Notes: generated from the letters alone by a model not told the origin. A stretch of 5,393 nt of DNA from Pseudomonadota bacterium (GCA_023390705.1 JAEWCI010000519.1:1-5393); one strand, 5' to 3'. Positions 1 through 5,393 are shown, numbered from the stretch's first letter. A program made the numbers and translations.

Positions 1-593
1 GTGCGTGCCTGGTCGCCGGCGGCGCTGCCGGCGGGGCGCACCCCCGGCACGACCAGCAGCGGCTTCCCGCCAAAGGCATCGCGGATGCGTGCCACCTCCT
101 GCGGCGAGCAGACCAGCCCATCCGCCCCGGCATCCAGGGCCAGCCGCGCCAGCCGCAGCACCTGCTGCACCGGCCCGCCGGACACCCCGGTATCGGCCAA
201 AGCGGCGGCATCCAGGCTGGTGAGCACCGTCACCGCCAGCAGGATCGGCCTCTCCGCCCCGGCCGCTTCCGCCGCGTCGCGCGCCGCGGCGATCATGGCC
301 GCGCCGCCGGCGCCGTGCAGCGTCAGCATCGCCGGCCGCAGCGGCAGCAGGGACCGCACGGCGCCGGCCACGGTGTTCGGGATGTCGTGCAGCTTGAGGT
401 CGAGGAAGACCGGCGCCAGCGGCGTGACGGCGCGCATCGCCGCCGGGCCCTGGGCGGTGAACAGCTCCAGCCCAAGCTTCAGCAGGCCGCAGCGCGGCGC
501 CAGGGCGCGCGCCAGGGCTTCGGCACGGGCGAGGTCGGGCGTGTCCAGCGCCGGGATCAGCCGGGAAGCGGGTGTTTCGGGCCGCTTCAGCAT
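1..593 (-). CDS. pyrF: Orotidine 5'-phosphate decarboxylase, N-terminal part, cut by the window edge
   Basis: OMP decarboxylase converts OMP to UMP, the last step of de novo UMP synthesis, in the cytoplasm as a TIM-barrel dimer. About 197 codons are present from the ATG at 593; the usual length is near 230-240, so roughly the last 35-40 residues, including the phosphate-binding GRP motif, are off the left edge. The protein begins MLKRPETPASRLIPALDTPD, with the family's ALD near residue 15-17. CGLLKLGLELFTAQG holds the likely active-site Lys39, and LDLKLHDIPNTV at 64-75 is the diagnostic motif with Asp65, Lys67 and Asp70. Further blocks are AMLTLHGAGG, LAVTVLTSLD and, near the edge, LLVVPGVRP. 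The start follows the lapA-domain stop by three bases (TGAGCCATG), so translation is probably coupled and the gene is the latest visible member of the sppA-ihfB-lapA-pyrF operon. Nothing looks damaged; the truncation is only the window edge. Confidence 0.95.
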   Translation of the reverse strand, partial: MLKRPETPASRLIPALDTPDLARAEALARALAPRCGLLKLGLELFTAQGPAAMRAVTPLAPVFLDLKLHDIPNTVAGAVRSLLPLRPAMLTLHGAGGAAMIAAARDAAEAAGAERPILLAVTVLTSLDAAALADTGVSGGPVQQVLRLARLALDAGADGLVCSPQEVARIRDAFGGKPLLVVPGVRPAGSAAGDQAR

Positions 594-596
594 GGC

Positions 597-938
597 TCAG
601 GCCGCCGGGCGCTGCAGCCGCGGCGCATCCCCGGGCGCCGGCGGCACCGGGCCGATGTCCTTGGCCAGCCGGCCGCGCAGTTCCGCCAGTTCGGCCTCCA
701 ACTGGCGGGTCACGGATTCCAGCCGCCGGGCGCGGCGGCGGTAGGGGATGGCCGAAAGCCAGGCGATGACGGCACCGAACAGGAAGGCCAACGCCGCCAT
801 CAGCATCACCGCCACGGAAAGCGGCACCTGCCAGGCCAGGTCGAAGGGCCAGAGGCGCAGCAGCACATCCTGGCGGTTCGACAGGCCGAACAGGATCAGC
901 AGGATCAGCAGCGGCAGCAGCAGGATCAGGCGCAGCAT
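597..938 (-). CDS. LapA-domain (DUF1049) inner-membrane protein
   Basis: A small membrane protein of 113 residues. A very hydrophobic N-terminal helix at about 2-19 (LILLLPLLILLILFGL) leads to the family motif SNRQDVLLRLWPFDL (20-34), followed by a second helix at about 38-64, a basic stretch YRRRARR (66-72) and a heptad-like amphipathic helix LESVTRQLEAELAELRGRL (73-91), then a Pro/Ala-rich tail. The basic stretch suggests the coiled region lies in the cytoplasm. This two-helix plus coiled-coil layout is that of the LapA / lipopolysaccharide-assembly-protein-A domain family. In E. coli LapA works with LapB in controlling LPS synthesis, but no lapB is in the window, and the alphaproteobacterial ihfB-linked members have not, to my knowledge, been shown to do this. 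Tandem AGGATCAGC repeats (plus strand, 892-909) only reflect the Leu/Ile-rich helix. It starts one base after the ihfB stop (TGACATG) and ends three bases before pyrF. Confidence 0.85.
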   Translation of the reverse strand: MLRLILLLPLLILLILFGLSNRQDVLLRLWPFDLAWQVPLSVAVMLMAALAFLFGAVIAWLSAIPYRRRARRLESVTRQLEAELAELRGRLAKDIGPVPPAPGDAPRLQRPAA

Positions 939-939
939 G

Positions 940-1269
940 TCAGGCGTTCACCGGTGCCGTCTTCGCAGGCCGGGAGGGCGCCTGCAACGCGCCACCATTC
1001 ACCCGTTCCCGCAATTCCTTGCCTGGCTTGAAATAGGGCACGGCCTTGCCGGCCACCGGCACCGCTTCGCCGGTGCGCGGGTTGCGCCCGGTGCGGGCAT
1101 CGCGCCGCTTGGCGGAGAAGGCGCCGAAGCCGCGCAGCTCCACCCTGTCGCCACGGGCCAGCGCCCCGGTGATCTCGTCGAAGATGGTGGCCACGATCAG
1201 CTCCACGTCAGGCTGGCGCAGATGTGGGTTCTCCTGCGCGAGCTGCGCGATCAGTTCGCTTTTCGTCAT
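940..1269 (-). CDS. ihfB: Integration host factor subunit beta
   Basis: IHF-beta pairs with IHF-alpha to bind specific DNA sites in the nucleoid and bend them sharply, affecting transcription, recombination and replication. The protein is 109 residues. It starts MTKSELIAQLA, as in E. coli IHF-beta, and shows the family block ELRGFGAFSAKRRDARTGRN at about 44-63. Arg46 and the intercalating Pro64 of the beta arm (RNPRTG) fall at the same numbers as in E. coli. The closing VPYFKPGKELRERVN (77-91) separates it from plain HU and supports the beta subunit. An extra tail of about 15 residues rich in Ala and Pro (APSRPAKTAP) goes beyond the 94-residue E. coli protein. It lies 40 bases after sppA with no terminator between, and one base before the lapA-domain gene, so co-transcription is likely. 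In many proteobacteria ihfB lies close after rpsA; here sppA is between them. Confidence 0.95.
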   Translation of the reverse strand: MTKSELIAQLAQENPHLRQPDVELIVATIFDEITGALARGDRVELRGFGAFSAKRRDARTGRNPRTGEAVPVAGKAVPYFKPGKELRERVNGGALQAPSRPAKTAPVNA

Positions 1270-1309
1270 GGTCGTGGTTCCGGGGAAAGGCGATGCGGGG
1301 GCAGGCCGT

Positions 1310-2227
1310 TCAGCCCCCAGGCTGCCAGATCAGGCGAAAGCCGTCAACGCCAAGCCATTCTGAAACAACGCTTTTTGCCAGCCCCTGGAACAGGCTGTCG
1401 AACAGCCTCTCGGCCCTGGAGCGGGTTTCGACATCCCGCACCGGCAGGTTTTCCGCCACGTTGTGCTGCGCCGCCAGCCAGGCGCGTGCCTCGCGCTCGC
1501 CGCCGATGGCGTCCACCAGCCCGAGCGCCAGCGCCTGCCGGCCGGTGAAGACCCTGCCATCGGCCAGGGAGCGCACCCGCGCCTCCTCCATCCGGCGGCC
1601 GGCGGCGACCATGCCGACGAATTGGCTGTGCATGTCCGCCACCACCGCCGCCAGCGCCGCGCGGCCTTCCTCGGTCAGCGGCCGGAAGAGGCTGGGCTGG
1701 TCCTTCAGCGGGCCGGAGGCGATGGTCTGCGGCTGCACGCCCAGCCGGGCCAGCAATTCGGAGCCCTCGAAGGTCTGCAGCAGCACGCCGATCGAGCCGG
1801 TGACGGTGGCCTCCCGGGCGAAGATGCGTTCGGCCGGCAGCGCCACCATGTAGCCGGCCGAAGCGGCCGTCCCGGCCATTACCGCCACCACCGGCTTGCC
1901 CTGGGCACGCAGCCGGGTCAGCGCGGCGTGCAGCGCCTCCCCGCCACCGACGCTGCCGCCGGGACTGTCTATGGCGACGATCAGGGCCCGGACGCGCCGG
2001 TTGCGGCCGAGCGCGTCCAGCGCCTCCAGCAGCTTGCGGTCCTCGCCGATGAAGCCACGCACCGGGAGCCGGGCCACCTGTTCCCGCCCCGGCAGGCCGG
2101 TGGCGGCGTCGCGGCCGAAGGCGAGCCACAGGGCGGCCACCGCCAGCACCACGGCCAGGCCGCGCCACAGCGAAAGGCGACGCTTCAGGCGCCTGCGGTC
2201 TATCAGGATATCGGCGTCGAGGGACAT
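1310..2227 (-). CDS. sppA: Signal peptide peptidase SppA, short S49 form
   Basis: SppA is a membrane-anchored serine protease that degrades signal peptides left after secretion. The product is 305 residues, the short single-domain type and not the ~67-kDa double-domain E. coli form. Residues 1-20 are basic (DRRRLKRRLSLWR) and precede one hydrophobic segment at about 23-37, an N-terminal anchor with the protease domain outside the cytoplasm. The S49 core follows: IVAIDSPGGSVGGGEALHAA (84-103), GTAASAGYMVA with the likely nucleophile Ser123, TVTGSIGV (141-148), and SGPLKDQPSLFRPLTEEGR with the likely general base Lys175. The Ser-Lys spacing of 52 equals that of the Bacillus subtilis SppA dyad (Ser147/Lys199). 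Start: ATG at 2227 gives MSLDADILIDRRRLKRRL, leaving the short cytoplasmic stub expected; an in-frame TTG at 2263 lies upstream of the only good Shine-Dalgarno and is less likely. No clear promoter is seen in the 63 bases after the terminator. ihfB follows after 40 bases. Confidence 0.93.
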   Translation of the reverse strand: MSLDADILIDRRRLKRRLSLWRGLAVVLAVAALWLAFGRDAATGLPGREQVARLPVRGFIGEDRKLLEALDALGRNRRVRALIVAIDSPGGSVGGGEALHAALTRLRAQGKPVVAVMAGTAASAGYMVALPAERIFAREATVTGSIGVLLQTFEGSELLARLGVQPQTIASGPLKDQPSLFRPLTEEGRAALAAVVADMHSQFVGMVAAGRRMEEARVRSLADGRVFTGRQALALGLVDAIGGEREARAWLAAQHNVAENLPVRDVETRSRAERLFDSLFQGLAKSVVSEWLGVDGFRLIWQPGG

Positions 2228-2238
2228 GGCGCAGTCAT
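2203..2238 (-). CDS. Possible 11-codon upstream ORF overlapping the sppA start
   Basis: An ATG at 2238, out of frame with sppA, opens a short frame MTAPCPSTPIS ending in TGA at 2205-2203, so it runs across the sppA ATG at 2227 and stops 22 bases inside the gene. It is preceded by GGGGAGG (2257-2251) 12 bases upstream, a better Shine-Dalgarno position than sppA itself has (23 bases). This could be a leader ORF whose translation helps or limits sppA initiation, or simply chance. No recognisable function in the peptide. Confidence 0.25.
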   Translation of the reverse strand: MTAPCPSTPIS

Positions 2239-2290
2239 GGGACCGGAACGCCTCCCCAGGCAAGGGGCATGGACGTCAGGCGCCCAATTG

Positions 2291-2321
2291 AAAAAACCCC
2301 GGGGGCCTGCGCCCCCGGGGT
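2291..2321 (-). terminator. Rho-independent terminator after rpsA
   Basis: On the minus strand CCCCGGGGGC (2320-2311), loop GCAG (2310-2307), GCCCCCGGGG (2306-2297), then six T (2296-2291). The stem is 10 bp, perfect and nearly all GC, and an outer A-U pair extends it to 11. On the plus strand the stem is followed by TCTTCC and not a T run, so it works for minus-strand transcription only. It begins 35 bases past the rpsA TAA and should end most rpsA transcripts before sppA. Confidence 0.93.
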
Positions 2322-2356
2322 CTTCCGCTCGGCCGGGCCGGAAGCCCGTGCCGGGA

Positions 2357-4078
2357 TTACTCCTCGCCGGCCAGCTCGCGGCGACGGCGGATGGCGGCGC
2401 CCAGGATGTCGCCGAGCGAGGCACCGCTGTCGGTGGTCCCGTAATCGGCCATCGCCTGGCGCTCCTCCTCGATCTCCTTGCCCTTGATGGTCAGGGAGAG
2501 GCGGCGGGCGGCGCGGTCCACCGCGGTGACCTTGGCATCCACCTTCTCGCCCACGGCGAACTTGTCGGGGCGCTGGTCGCCACGGTCACGCGCCAGCTCG
2601 GCGCGGCGGATGAAGCCGGTGAGGACCTCCTCCACCTTCACCTCGATGCCGTTGGCCTGCACCTGGGTGACGATGCAGGTCACCACATCGCCCTTGCGGA
2701 CCTTGTCCAGCACCTCGGCGGCCGGGTCGGCCTGGAGCTGCTTGACGCCGAGGGAGATGCGCTCCTTCTCCACGTCCACATCCAGCACCTTGGCCTGGAT
2801 GACGTCGCCCTTGCGGTACTTCGTCATGGCCTGCTCGCCAGGCTCGTCCCAGGACAGGTCGGACATGTGGACCATGCCGTCGATGTCCGGGCCGATGCCG
2901 ATGAAGAGGCCGAACTCGGTGATGTTGCGGATCTCGCCTTCCACCGTGCTGCCGGGCGGATGCGCCTCCAGGAACAGCTCCCAGGGGTTGCCCTGGGCCT
3001 GCTTGAGGCCGAGCGAGATGCGGCGCTTCGGCTCGTCCACGTCGAGGATCATCACGTCCACTTCCTGGGAGGTGGCGACGATCTTGCCCGGATGGACGTT
3101 CTTCTTGGTCCAGCTCATCTCGGAGACATGGACCAGGCCCTCGACGCCCGGCTCCAGCTCCACGAAGGCGCCGTAGTCGGTGATGTTGGTCACGCGGCCG
3201 GAGAACTTGGCGCCGACCGGATACTTCAGCGCCACCCCGTCCCACGGGTCGGCCATCAGCTGCTTCATGCCGAGGCTGATGCGCTGGGTTTCCGGATTGA
3301 AGCGGATGACCTGCACCTTCACCGGCTGGCCGATGGTCAGGGCCTCGGAGGGGTGGTTGATGCGGCGCCAGGCGATGTCGGTGACATGCAGCAGGCCGTC
3401 CACGCCGCCGAGGTCCACGAAGGCGCCGTAGTCGGTGATGTTCTTCACCACGCCGTCGAGGATCATGCCTTCCTTCAGGCCCTGGATCAGCTCGCTGCGC
3501 TGCTCGGCGCGGGTCTCTTCCAGCACCGCGCGGCGGCTGACCACGATGTTGCCGCGCGAGCGGTCCATCTTGAGGATCTGGAAGGGCTGCGGGCTGCCCA
3601 TCAGCGGCCCGACGTCGCGCACCGGGCGGATATCCACCTGGGAGCCGGGCAGGAAGGCCACGGCGCCGCCGAGATCGACGGTGAAGCCGCCCTTGACGCG
3701 GCCGAAGATCACGCCGTTGACCCGCTGGTTGGCCTGGAAGGCCTTCTCCAGATTGGTCCAGGCTTCCTCGCGCCGGGCCTTCTCGCGGCTCAGCACGATG
3801 GAGCCGTCGCGGTCCTCGTAGCGCTCGATGAACAGCTCGACGGTATCGCCGGGCTTCACCTCGGCCTTCTGGCCGGGCGGCGCGAATTCCTTCAGGGGCA
3901 CGCGCCCCTCGCTCTTCAGCCCAACATCCACGACAGCGAAATCGTCATCGACGCGGACGATGCGCCCGGTGACGACCGAGCCGGCGAAGCCGGTATCGGC
4001 GCCAAGGGTGGCGTCCAGCAGAGCGGCAAAATCCTCATTGCCCGCGTCGGCGTGGGCGAGGCTGGTGGCAGATGCCAT
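2357..4078 (-). CDS. rpsA: 30S ribosomal protein S1
   Basis: S1 binds mRNA leaders and helps the 30S subunit load structured or weak-Shine-Dalgarno messages. The product is 573 residues; E. coli S1 has 557. Six S1 (OB-fold) repeats are visible at about residues 33-100, 118-184, 204-273, 289-360, 376-447 and 463-532. Repeats 3 to 5 are the most regular, each with a core such as NITDYGAFVDLGGVDGLLHV or NITEFGLFIGIGPDIDGMVHM, a Trp near the end of the strand block (SW/AW), and a closing RISLG-KQ. Repeats 1 and 2, the ribosome-anchoring type, are more divergent (VVDVGLKSEGRVPL; FTVDLGGAVAFLPGSQ). A charged tail ending RRRRELAGEE follows repeat 6. The start at 4078 (MASATSLAHAD) was chosen because S1 proteins begin shortly before repeat 1 and an AGGA lies upstream. 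The gene sits between cmk and sppA, has its own leader, and is followed 36 bases after its stop by a strong terminator. Identification is secure. Confidence 0.98.
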   Translation of the reverse strand: MASATSLAHADAGNEDFAALLDATLGADTGFAGSVVTGRIVRVDDDFAVVDVGLKSEGRVPLKEFAPPGQKAEVKPGDTVELFIERYEDRDGSIVLSREKARREEAWTNLEKAFQANQRVNGVIFGRVKGGFTVDLGGAVAFLPGSQVDIRPVRDVGPLMGSPQPFQILKMDRSRGNIVVSRRAVLEETRAEQRSELIQGLKEGMILDGVVKNITDYGAFVDLGGVDGLLHVTDIAWRRINHPSEALTIGQPVKVQVIRFNPETQRISLGMKQLMADPWDGVALKYPVGAKFSGRVTNITDYGAFVELEPGVEGLVHVSEMSWTKKNVHPGKIVATSQEVDVMILDVDEPKRRISLGLKQAQGNPWELFLEAHPPGSTVEGEIRNITEFGLFIGIGPDIDGMVHMSDLSWDEPGEQAMTKYRKGDVIQAKVLDVDVEKERISLGVKQLQADPAAEVLDKVRKGDVVTCIVTQVQANGIEVKVEEVLTGFIRRAELARDRGDQRPDKFAVGEKVDAKVTAVDRAARRLSLTIKGKEIEEERQAMADYGTTDSGASLGDILGAAIRRRRELAGEE

Positions 4079-4090
4079 GTGGTTGCGTAT

Positions 4091-4094
4091 TCCT
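4091..4094 (-). promoter_or_regulatory. Shine-Dalgarno deciding the rpsA start
   Basis: AGGA on the minus strand, 12 bases before the ATG at 4078. The spacing is on the long side but it is the only such motif near this ATG, and it supports this start over the upstream in-frame one at 4282. Confidence 0.5.
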
Positions 4095-4099
4095 GGGGT

Positions 4100-4116
4100 G
4101 CCCGGCTGACCCGGGC
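4100..4116 (-). promoter_or_regulatory. rpsA leader hairpin 3, next to the ribosome binding site
   Basis: On the minus strand GCCCGG, loop GTCAG, CCGGGC: a perfect 6-bp all-GC stem. Its base is only five bases upstream of the AGGA Shine-Dalgarno, so its folding could affect ribosome access to rpsA. Confidence 0.4.
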
Positions 4117-4142
4117 CGATGGTCCTGCGCCCCCGCCTGGCC

Positions 4143-4155
4143 CCTGCCTTGCAGG
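4143..4155 (-). promoter_or_regulatory. rpsA leader hairpin 2
   Basis: On the minus strand CCTGC, loop AAG, GCAGG: a perfect 5-bp stem with a 3-base loop. It shares the CCTGC...GCAGG arms with hairpin 1, so the two could also pair with each other in an alternative fold. Confidence 0.35.
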
Positions 4156-4191
4156 ATGTTGGCGGACACGGCTTGGTCCGACACCTCGGCA

Positions 4192-4208
4192 CCTGCCACG
4201 CAGGCAGG
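4192..4208 (-). promoter_or_regulatory. rpsA leader hairpin 1
   Basis: On the minus strand CCTGCC, a 5-base loop TGCGT, then GGCAGG: a perfect 6-bp stem, extendable by one G-U pair. No U run follows, so it is not a terminator. It is the most upstream of three small hairpins between the candidate promoter and the rpsA start. Confidence 0.4.
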
Positions 4209-4307
4209 CCTGGCGCCCGACGACCCGTCTGGGTTGGGCGGCGTATCGGCCCGCCCGGTTCCGGTCCGGCGATCCGGGCCACCGCGTCCTTTGGACCGAG
4301 ACGACCC

Positions 4308-4336
4308 TTTAAGTACGGACACCGCGCCCCGGTGAA
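4308..4336 (-). promoter_or_regulatory. Candidate sigma-70-type promoter for rpsA
   Basis: On the minus strand TTCACC (4336-4331, 4 of 6 matches to TTGACA) is followed after 17 bases by CTTAAA (4313-4308, 3 of 6 matches to TATAAT), inside the local AT-rich patch TACTTAAA. Transcription would begin near 4301, giving a leader of roughly 220 bases. It is the best candidate in the gap but a weak match, and rpsA may also receive read-through from aroA-cmk. Confidence 0.3.
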
Positions 4337-4382
4337 GGGGTCGCGGCCTGGGGCGCAGTTTGGTCCCTTCCGGGGGTCTGCG

Positions 4383-5027
4383 TCAAGCCGAAAGCGTCGC
4401 CAGCCGTTGCCGGATCAGCGCCAGCGCGGCGGCGAAGGCGGCATCGGCATCCAGCGCCGTCGTGTCCAGCAGCAGCGCGTCCTCCGCCGGTCGCATCGGC
4501 GCCACGGCACGGGCGGCGTCCTGGGCGTCGCGGGCCTGCAATTCCGCCACCACCTGGGCCAGCGGGGTCCTGTCCCCCCGCGCCTGCAGTTCCAGCCAGC
4601 GGCGGCGGCCACGCTCCTCGGCGCTGGCGGTGACGAAGAGTTTTACGGGCGCTTCGGGGAAGACCACCGTGCCGATATCCCGCCCGTCCAGCACCGCGCC
4701 CCGGGCCCGGCCGAAATTGCGCTGGAATTCCAGCAGCGCCGCCCGCACCCCGGGCACCGCGGCGACGGCGCTGGCCGCCATGCCGGCTTCCTGGCTGCGC
4801 AGGTCGCCACGTTGCAGGTCTTCCGGCGCCAGGGCCTGGGCCGCTTCTTCCGCCCGCCCCGGGTCCTGCGGGTCCGCGCCGGCATCCAGCACCAGCCGGC
4901 CGACGGCGCGGTAGAGCAGGCCGGTATCCAGATAGGGCAGGCCCAGCTCGGCGGCGAGGCGGCGGGCCAGGGTGCCCTTGCCGGCCGCGGCCGGCCCGTC
5001 CACCGCAATGACCAGGGGCTGCGCCAT
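4383..5027 (-). CDS. cmk: (d)CMP kinase (cytidylate kinase)
   Basis: Cytidylate kinase transfers phosphate from ATP to CMP or dCMP, feeding CDP/dCDP into nucleotide pools in the cytoplasm. The protein is 214 residues, normal for the family. Counting from the ATG, the P-loop GPAAAGKGT is at about residues 11-19, the YLDTGLLYRAVG nucleoside-binding segment at about 32-43, the DGRDIGTVVFPEA block at about 114-126, and the C-terminal Q-RDAQDAAR...P...AEDALLLDTT segment (lid and CMP-specific region) at about 164-190. Start: the frame opens with GTG at 5030 directly followed by ATG at 5027. I chose ATG, giving a TGATG junction with aroA; the GTG would give a 4-base GTGA overlap and one more residue. 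No strong Shine-Dalgarno is visible, so translation is probably coupled to aroA. aroA-cmk-rpsA is a common order in proteobacteria. Function is secure; the start is uncertain by one codon. Confidence 0.96.
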   Translation of the reverse strand: MAQPLVIAVDGPAAAGKGTLARRLAAELGLPYLDTGLLYRAVGRLVLDAGADPQDPGRAEEAAQALAPEDLQRGDLRSQEAGMAASAVAAVPGVRAALLEFQRNFGRARGAVLDGRDIGTVVFPEAPVKLFVTASAEERGRRRWLELQARGDRTPLAQVVAELQARDAQDAARAVAPMRPAEDALLLDTTALDADAAFAAALALIRQRLATLSA

Positions 5028-5393
5028 CACGCCGGCCGGATCGCCTCGCTGCCCGCCACCCGGTTCACCAGGGCGGCGAAGCCGGGAAAGCTGGTCTCGA
5101 TGAAGCCGGCATCGTCCACCGTCACGGCGGTCCGGGCCGCCAAGCCCATGACCAGGGCGCTCATCGCGATGCGGTGATCCATATGGGTGGCGACCATGCC
5201 GCCACCGGGGATGGCACCGGCCCGGCCCTGAACCAGCAGATCGTCACCCTCGATCCGGGCCTCGATGCCGTTCGCCGCCAGCAGGGCGGCGGTGGCGGCC
5301 AGCCGGTCGCTTTCCTTCACCCGCAATTCCGCCAGGCCGCGCATCCGCGTCTCACCCTGCGCCGCCCCGGCGGCGCCCGCGAGGGTGGGGTTT
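5027..5393 (-). CDS. aroA: 3-phosphoshikimate 1-carboxyvinyltransferase (EPSP synthase), C-terminal part, cut by the window edge
   Basis: EPSP synthase joins shikimate 3-phosphate and phosphoenolpyruvate in the cytoplasm, the sixth step of the shikimate pathway to chorismate. Only the last 121 residues are present; the 5' end lies beyond the right edge, and an internal ATG at 5344 is not the start because the frame stays open and family-like upstream to 5393 (NPTLAGAAGAAQGETRM aligns with the usual P-LA-AA-FAEGET segment). Visible signatures are ELRVKESDRLAA (substrate-binding loop), GDDLLVQG, the GGG-VATHMDHRIAMS block with the conserved Asp-His-Arg, and VDDAGFIETSFPGF near the C-terminus. 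The RVKESDR, THMDHRIAMS and TSFP wording resembles the class II (CP4-like) enzymes more than the E. coli class I enzyme, though the residues that define glyphosate response are outside the window. The TGA stop overlaps the start of cmk. Family call is very secure. Confidence 0.95.
   Translation of the reverse strand, partial: NPTLAGAAGAAQGETRMRGLAELRVKESDRLAATAALLAANGIEARIEGDDLLVQGRAGAIPGGGMVATHMDHRIAMSALVMGLAARTAVTVDDAGFIETSFPGFAALVNRVAGSEAIRPA

Larger units (their letters stand above)
4079..4382 (-). promoter_or_regulatory. rpsA leader: Non-coding gap between cmk and rpsA; likely rpsA promoter and structured mRNA leader
   Basis: These 304 bases separate the cmk stop from the rpsA ATG and are the longest non-coding stretch in the window. 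Reading on the minus strand, the first third contains the only AT-rich patch (TACTTAAA at 4315-4308), taken below as a weak -10 candidate. The remaining ~220 bases hold three short perfect hairpins, at 4208-4192, 4155-4143 and 4116-4100, the last ending six bases before the Shine-Dalgarno. The rpsA frame stays open upstream to 4282, but that extension has no resemblance to S1 and is treated as untranslated. In E. coli the rpsA leader folds into hairpins and S1 represses its own translation through it; that the same happens here is inference from the layout only. Confidence 0.6.

Noticed and set aside
892..929. Tandem AGGATCAGC repeat (892-909) and a further copy at 922-929
   Set aside because: It falls inside the lapA-domain gene and encodes the Leu/Ile-rich first membrane helix; a codon-level repeat explains it without a regulatory role.
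1..1548. Several long plus-strand frames opposite pyrF, the lapA-domain gene and ihfB
   Set aside because: They are shadows of conserved minus-strand genes; the translations are rich in Arg, Ala, Ser, Pro and Gln with no family resemblance.
2291..2321. Reading the 2297-2320 palindrome as a bidirectional terminator or binding site
   Set aside because: Only the minus strand has a U run after the stem, and no plus-strand gene needs termination here.
4079..4282. N-terminal extension of rpsA to the upstream in-frame start at 4282
   Set aside because: The extra 68 residues are Pro/Gly/Arg-rich and unlike S1. The ATG at 4078 has an AGGA upstream and gives a normal S1 length.
1463..4312. A 949-codon open frame on the plus strand opposite sppA and rpsA
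   Set aside because: It runs antisense through two clear conserved genes and the terminator, and its translation is low-complexity (rich in His, Leu, Gly, Asp, Ala) with no recognisable domain. High GC content removes stop codons from the opposite strand, which explains its length.
1..5393. Mobile element, CRISPR array, tRNA/rRNA or novel accessory system
   Set aside because: No transposase-like frame, spaced direct repeats, terminal inverted repeats or tRNA-like cloverleaf was seen; the coding space is filled by seven well-known housekeeping genes with uniform composition.

Overview
The window is a GC-rich, tightly packed piece of bacterial chromosome in which every supported gene lies on the minus strand. 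Read in the direction of transcription (right to left) the order is aroA (3' part only), cmk, rpsA, sppA, ihfB, a lapA-domain membrane protein gene, and pyrF (5' part only). The base composition, the class II type of EPSP synthase, the six-domain S1 protein of 573 residues, the short SppA and the gene order suggest an alphaproteobacterium, most likely Acetobacteraceae (Roseomonas-like). This assignment is inferred from memory of the families and not from a search.

Right part (5393-4383): the end of aroA, the last-but-one step before chorismate, overlaps the start of cmk, cytidylate kinase, so the two are almost certainly co-transcribed. A 304-base non-coding gap (4079-4382) follows. It carries the only AT-rich patch nearby, a weak promoter candidate, and then three small hairpins in a row ahead of the rpsA ribosome binding site. 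This looks like an rpsA leader and may be where S1 controls its own synthesis.

Middle (4078-2291): rpsA encodes ribosomal protein S1 with six S1 repeats. It is closed by a textbook Rho-independent terminator (perfect 10-bp GC stem, 4-base loop, run of six U).

Left part (2263-1): sppA (short S49 signal peptide peptidase), ihfB (integration host factor beta), lapA-domain gene and pyrF (orotidine 5'-phosphate decarboxylase) follow with gaps of 40, 1 and 3 bases, forming a second likely operon. The sppA start is preceded by an 11-codon out-of-frame ORF that has the better Shine-Dalgarno sequence.

The genes are core housekeeping: aromatic amino acid and pyrimidine nucleotide synthesis, translation, nucleoid architecture and envelope quality control. 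I see no mobile element, CRISPR array, tRNA, rRNA or accessory defence system. The long open frames on the plus strand are GC-bias shadows of these genes. The most interesting points are regulatory: the structured rpsA leader and the sppA upstream ORF.
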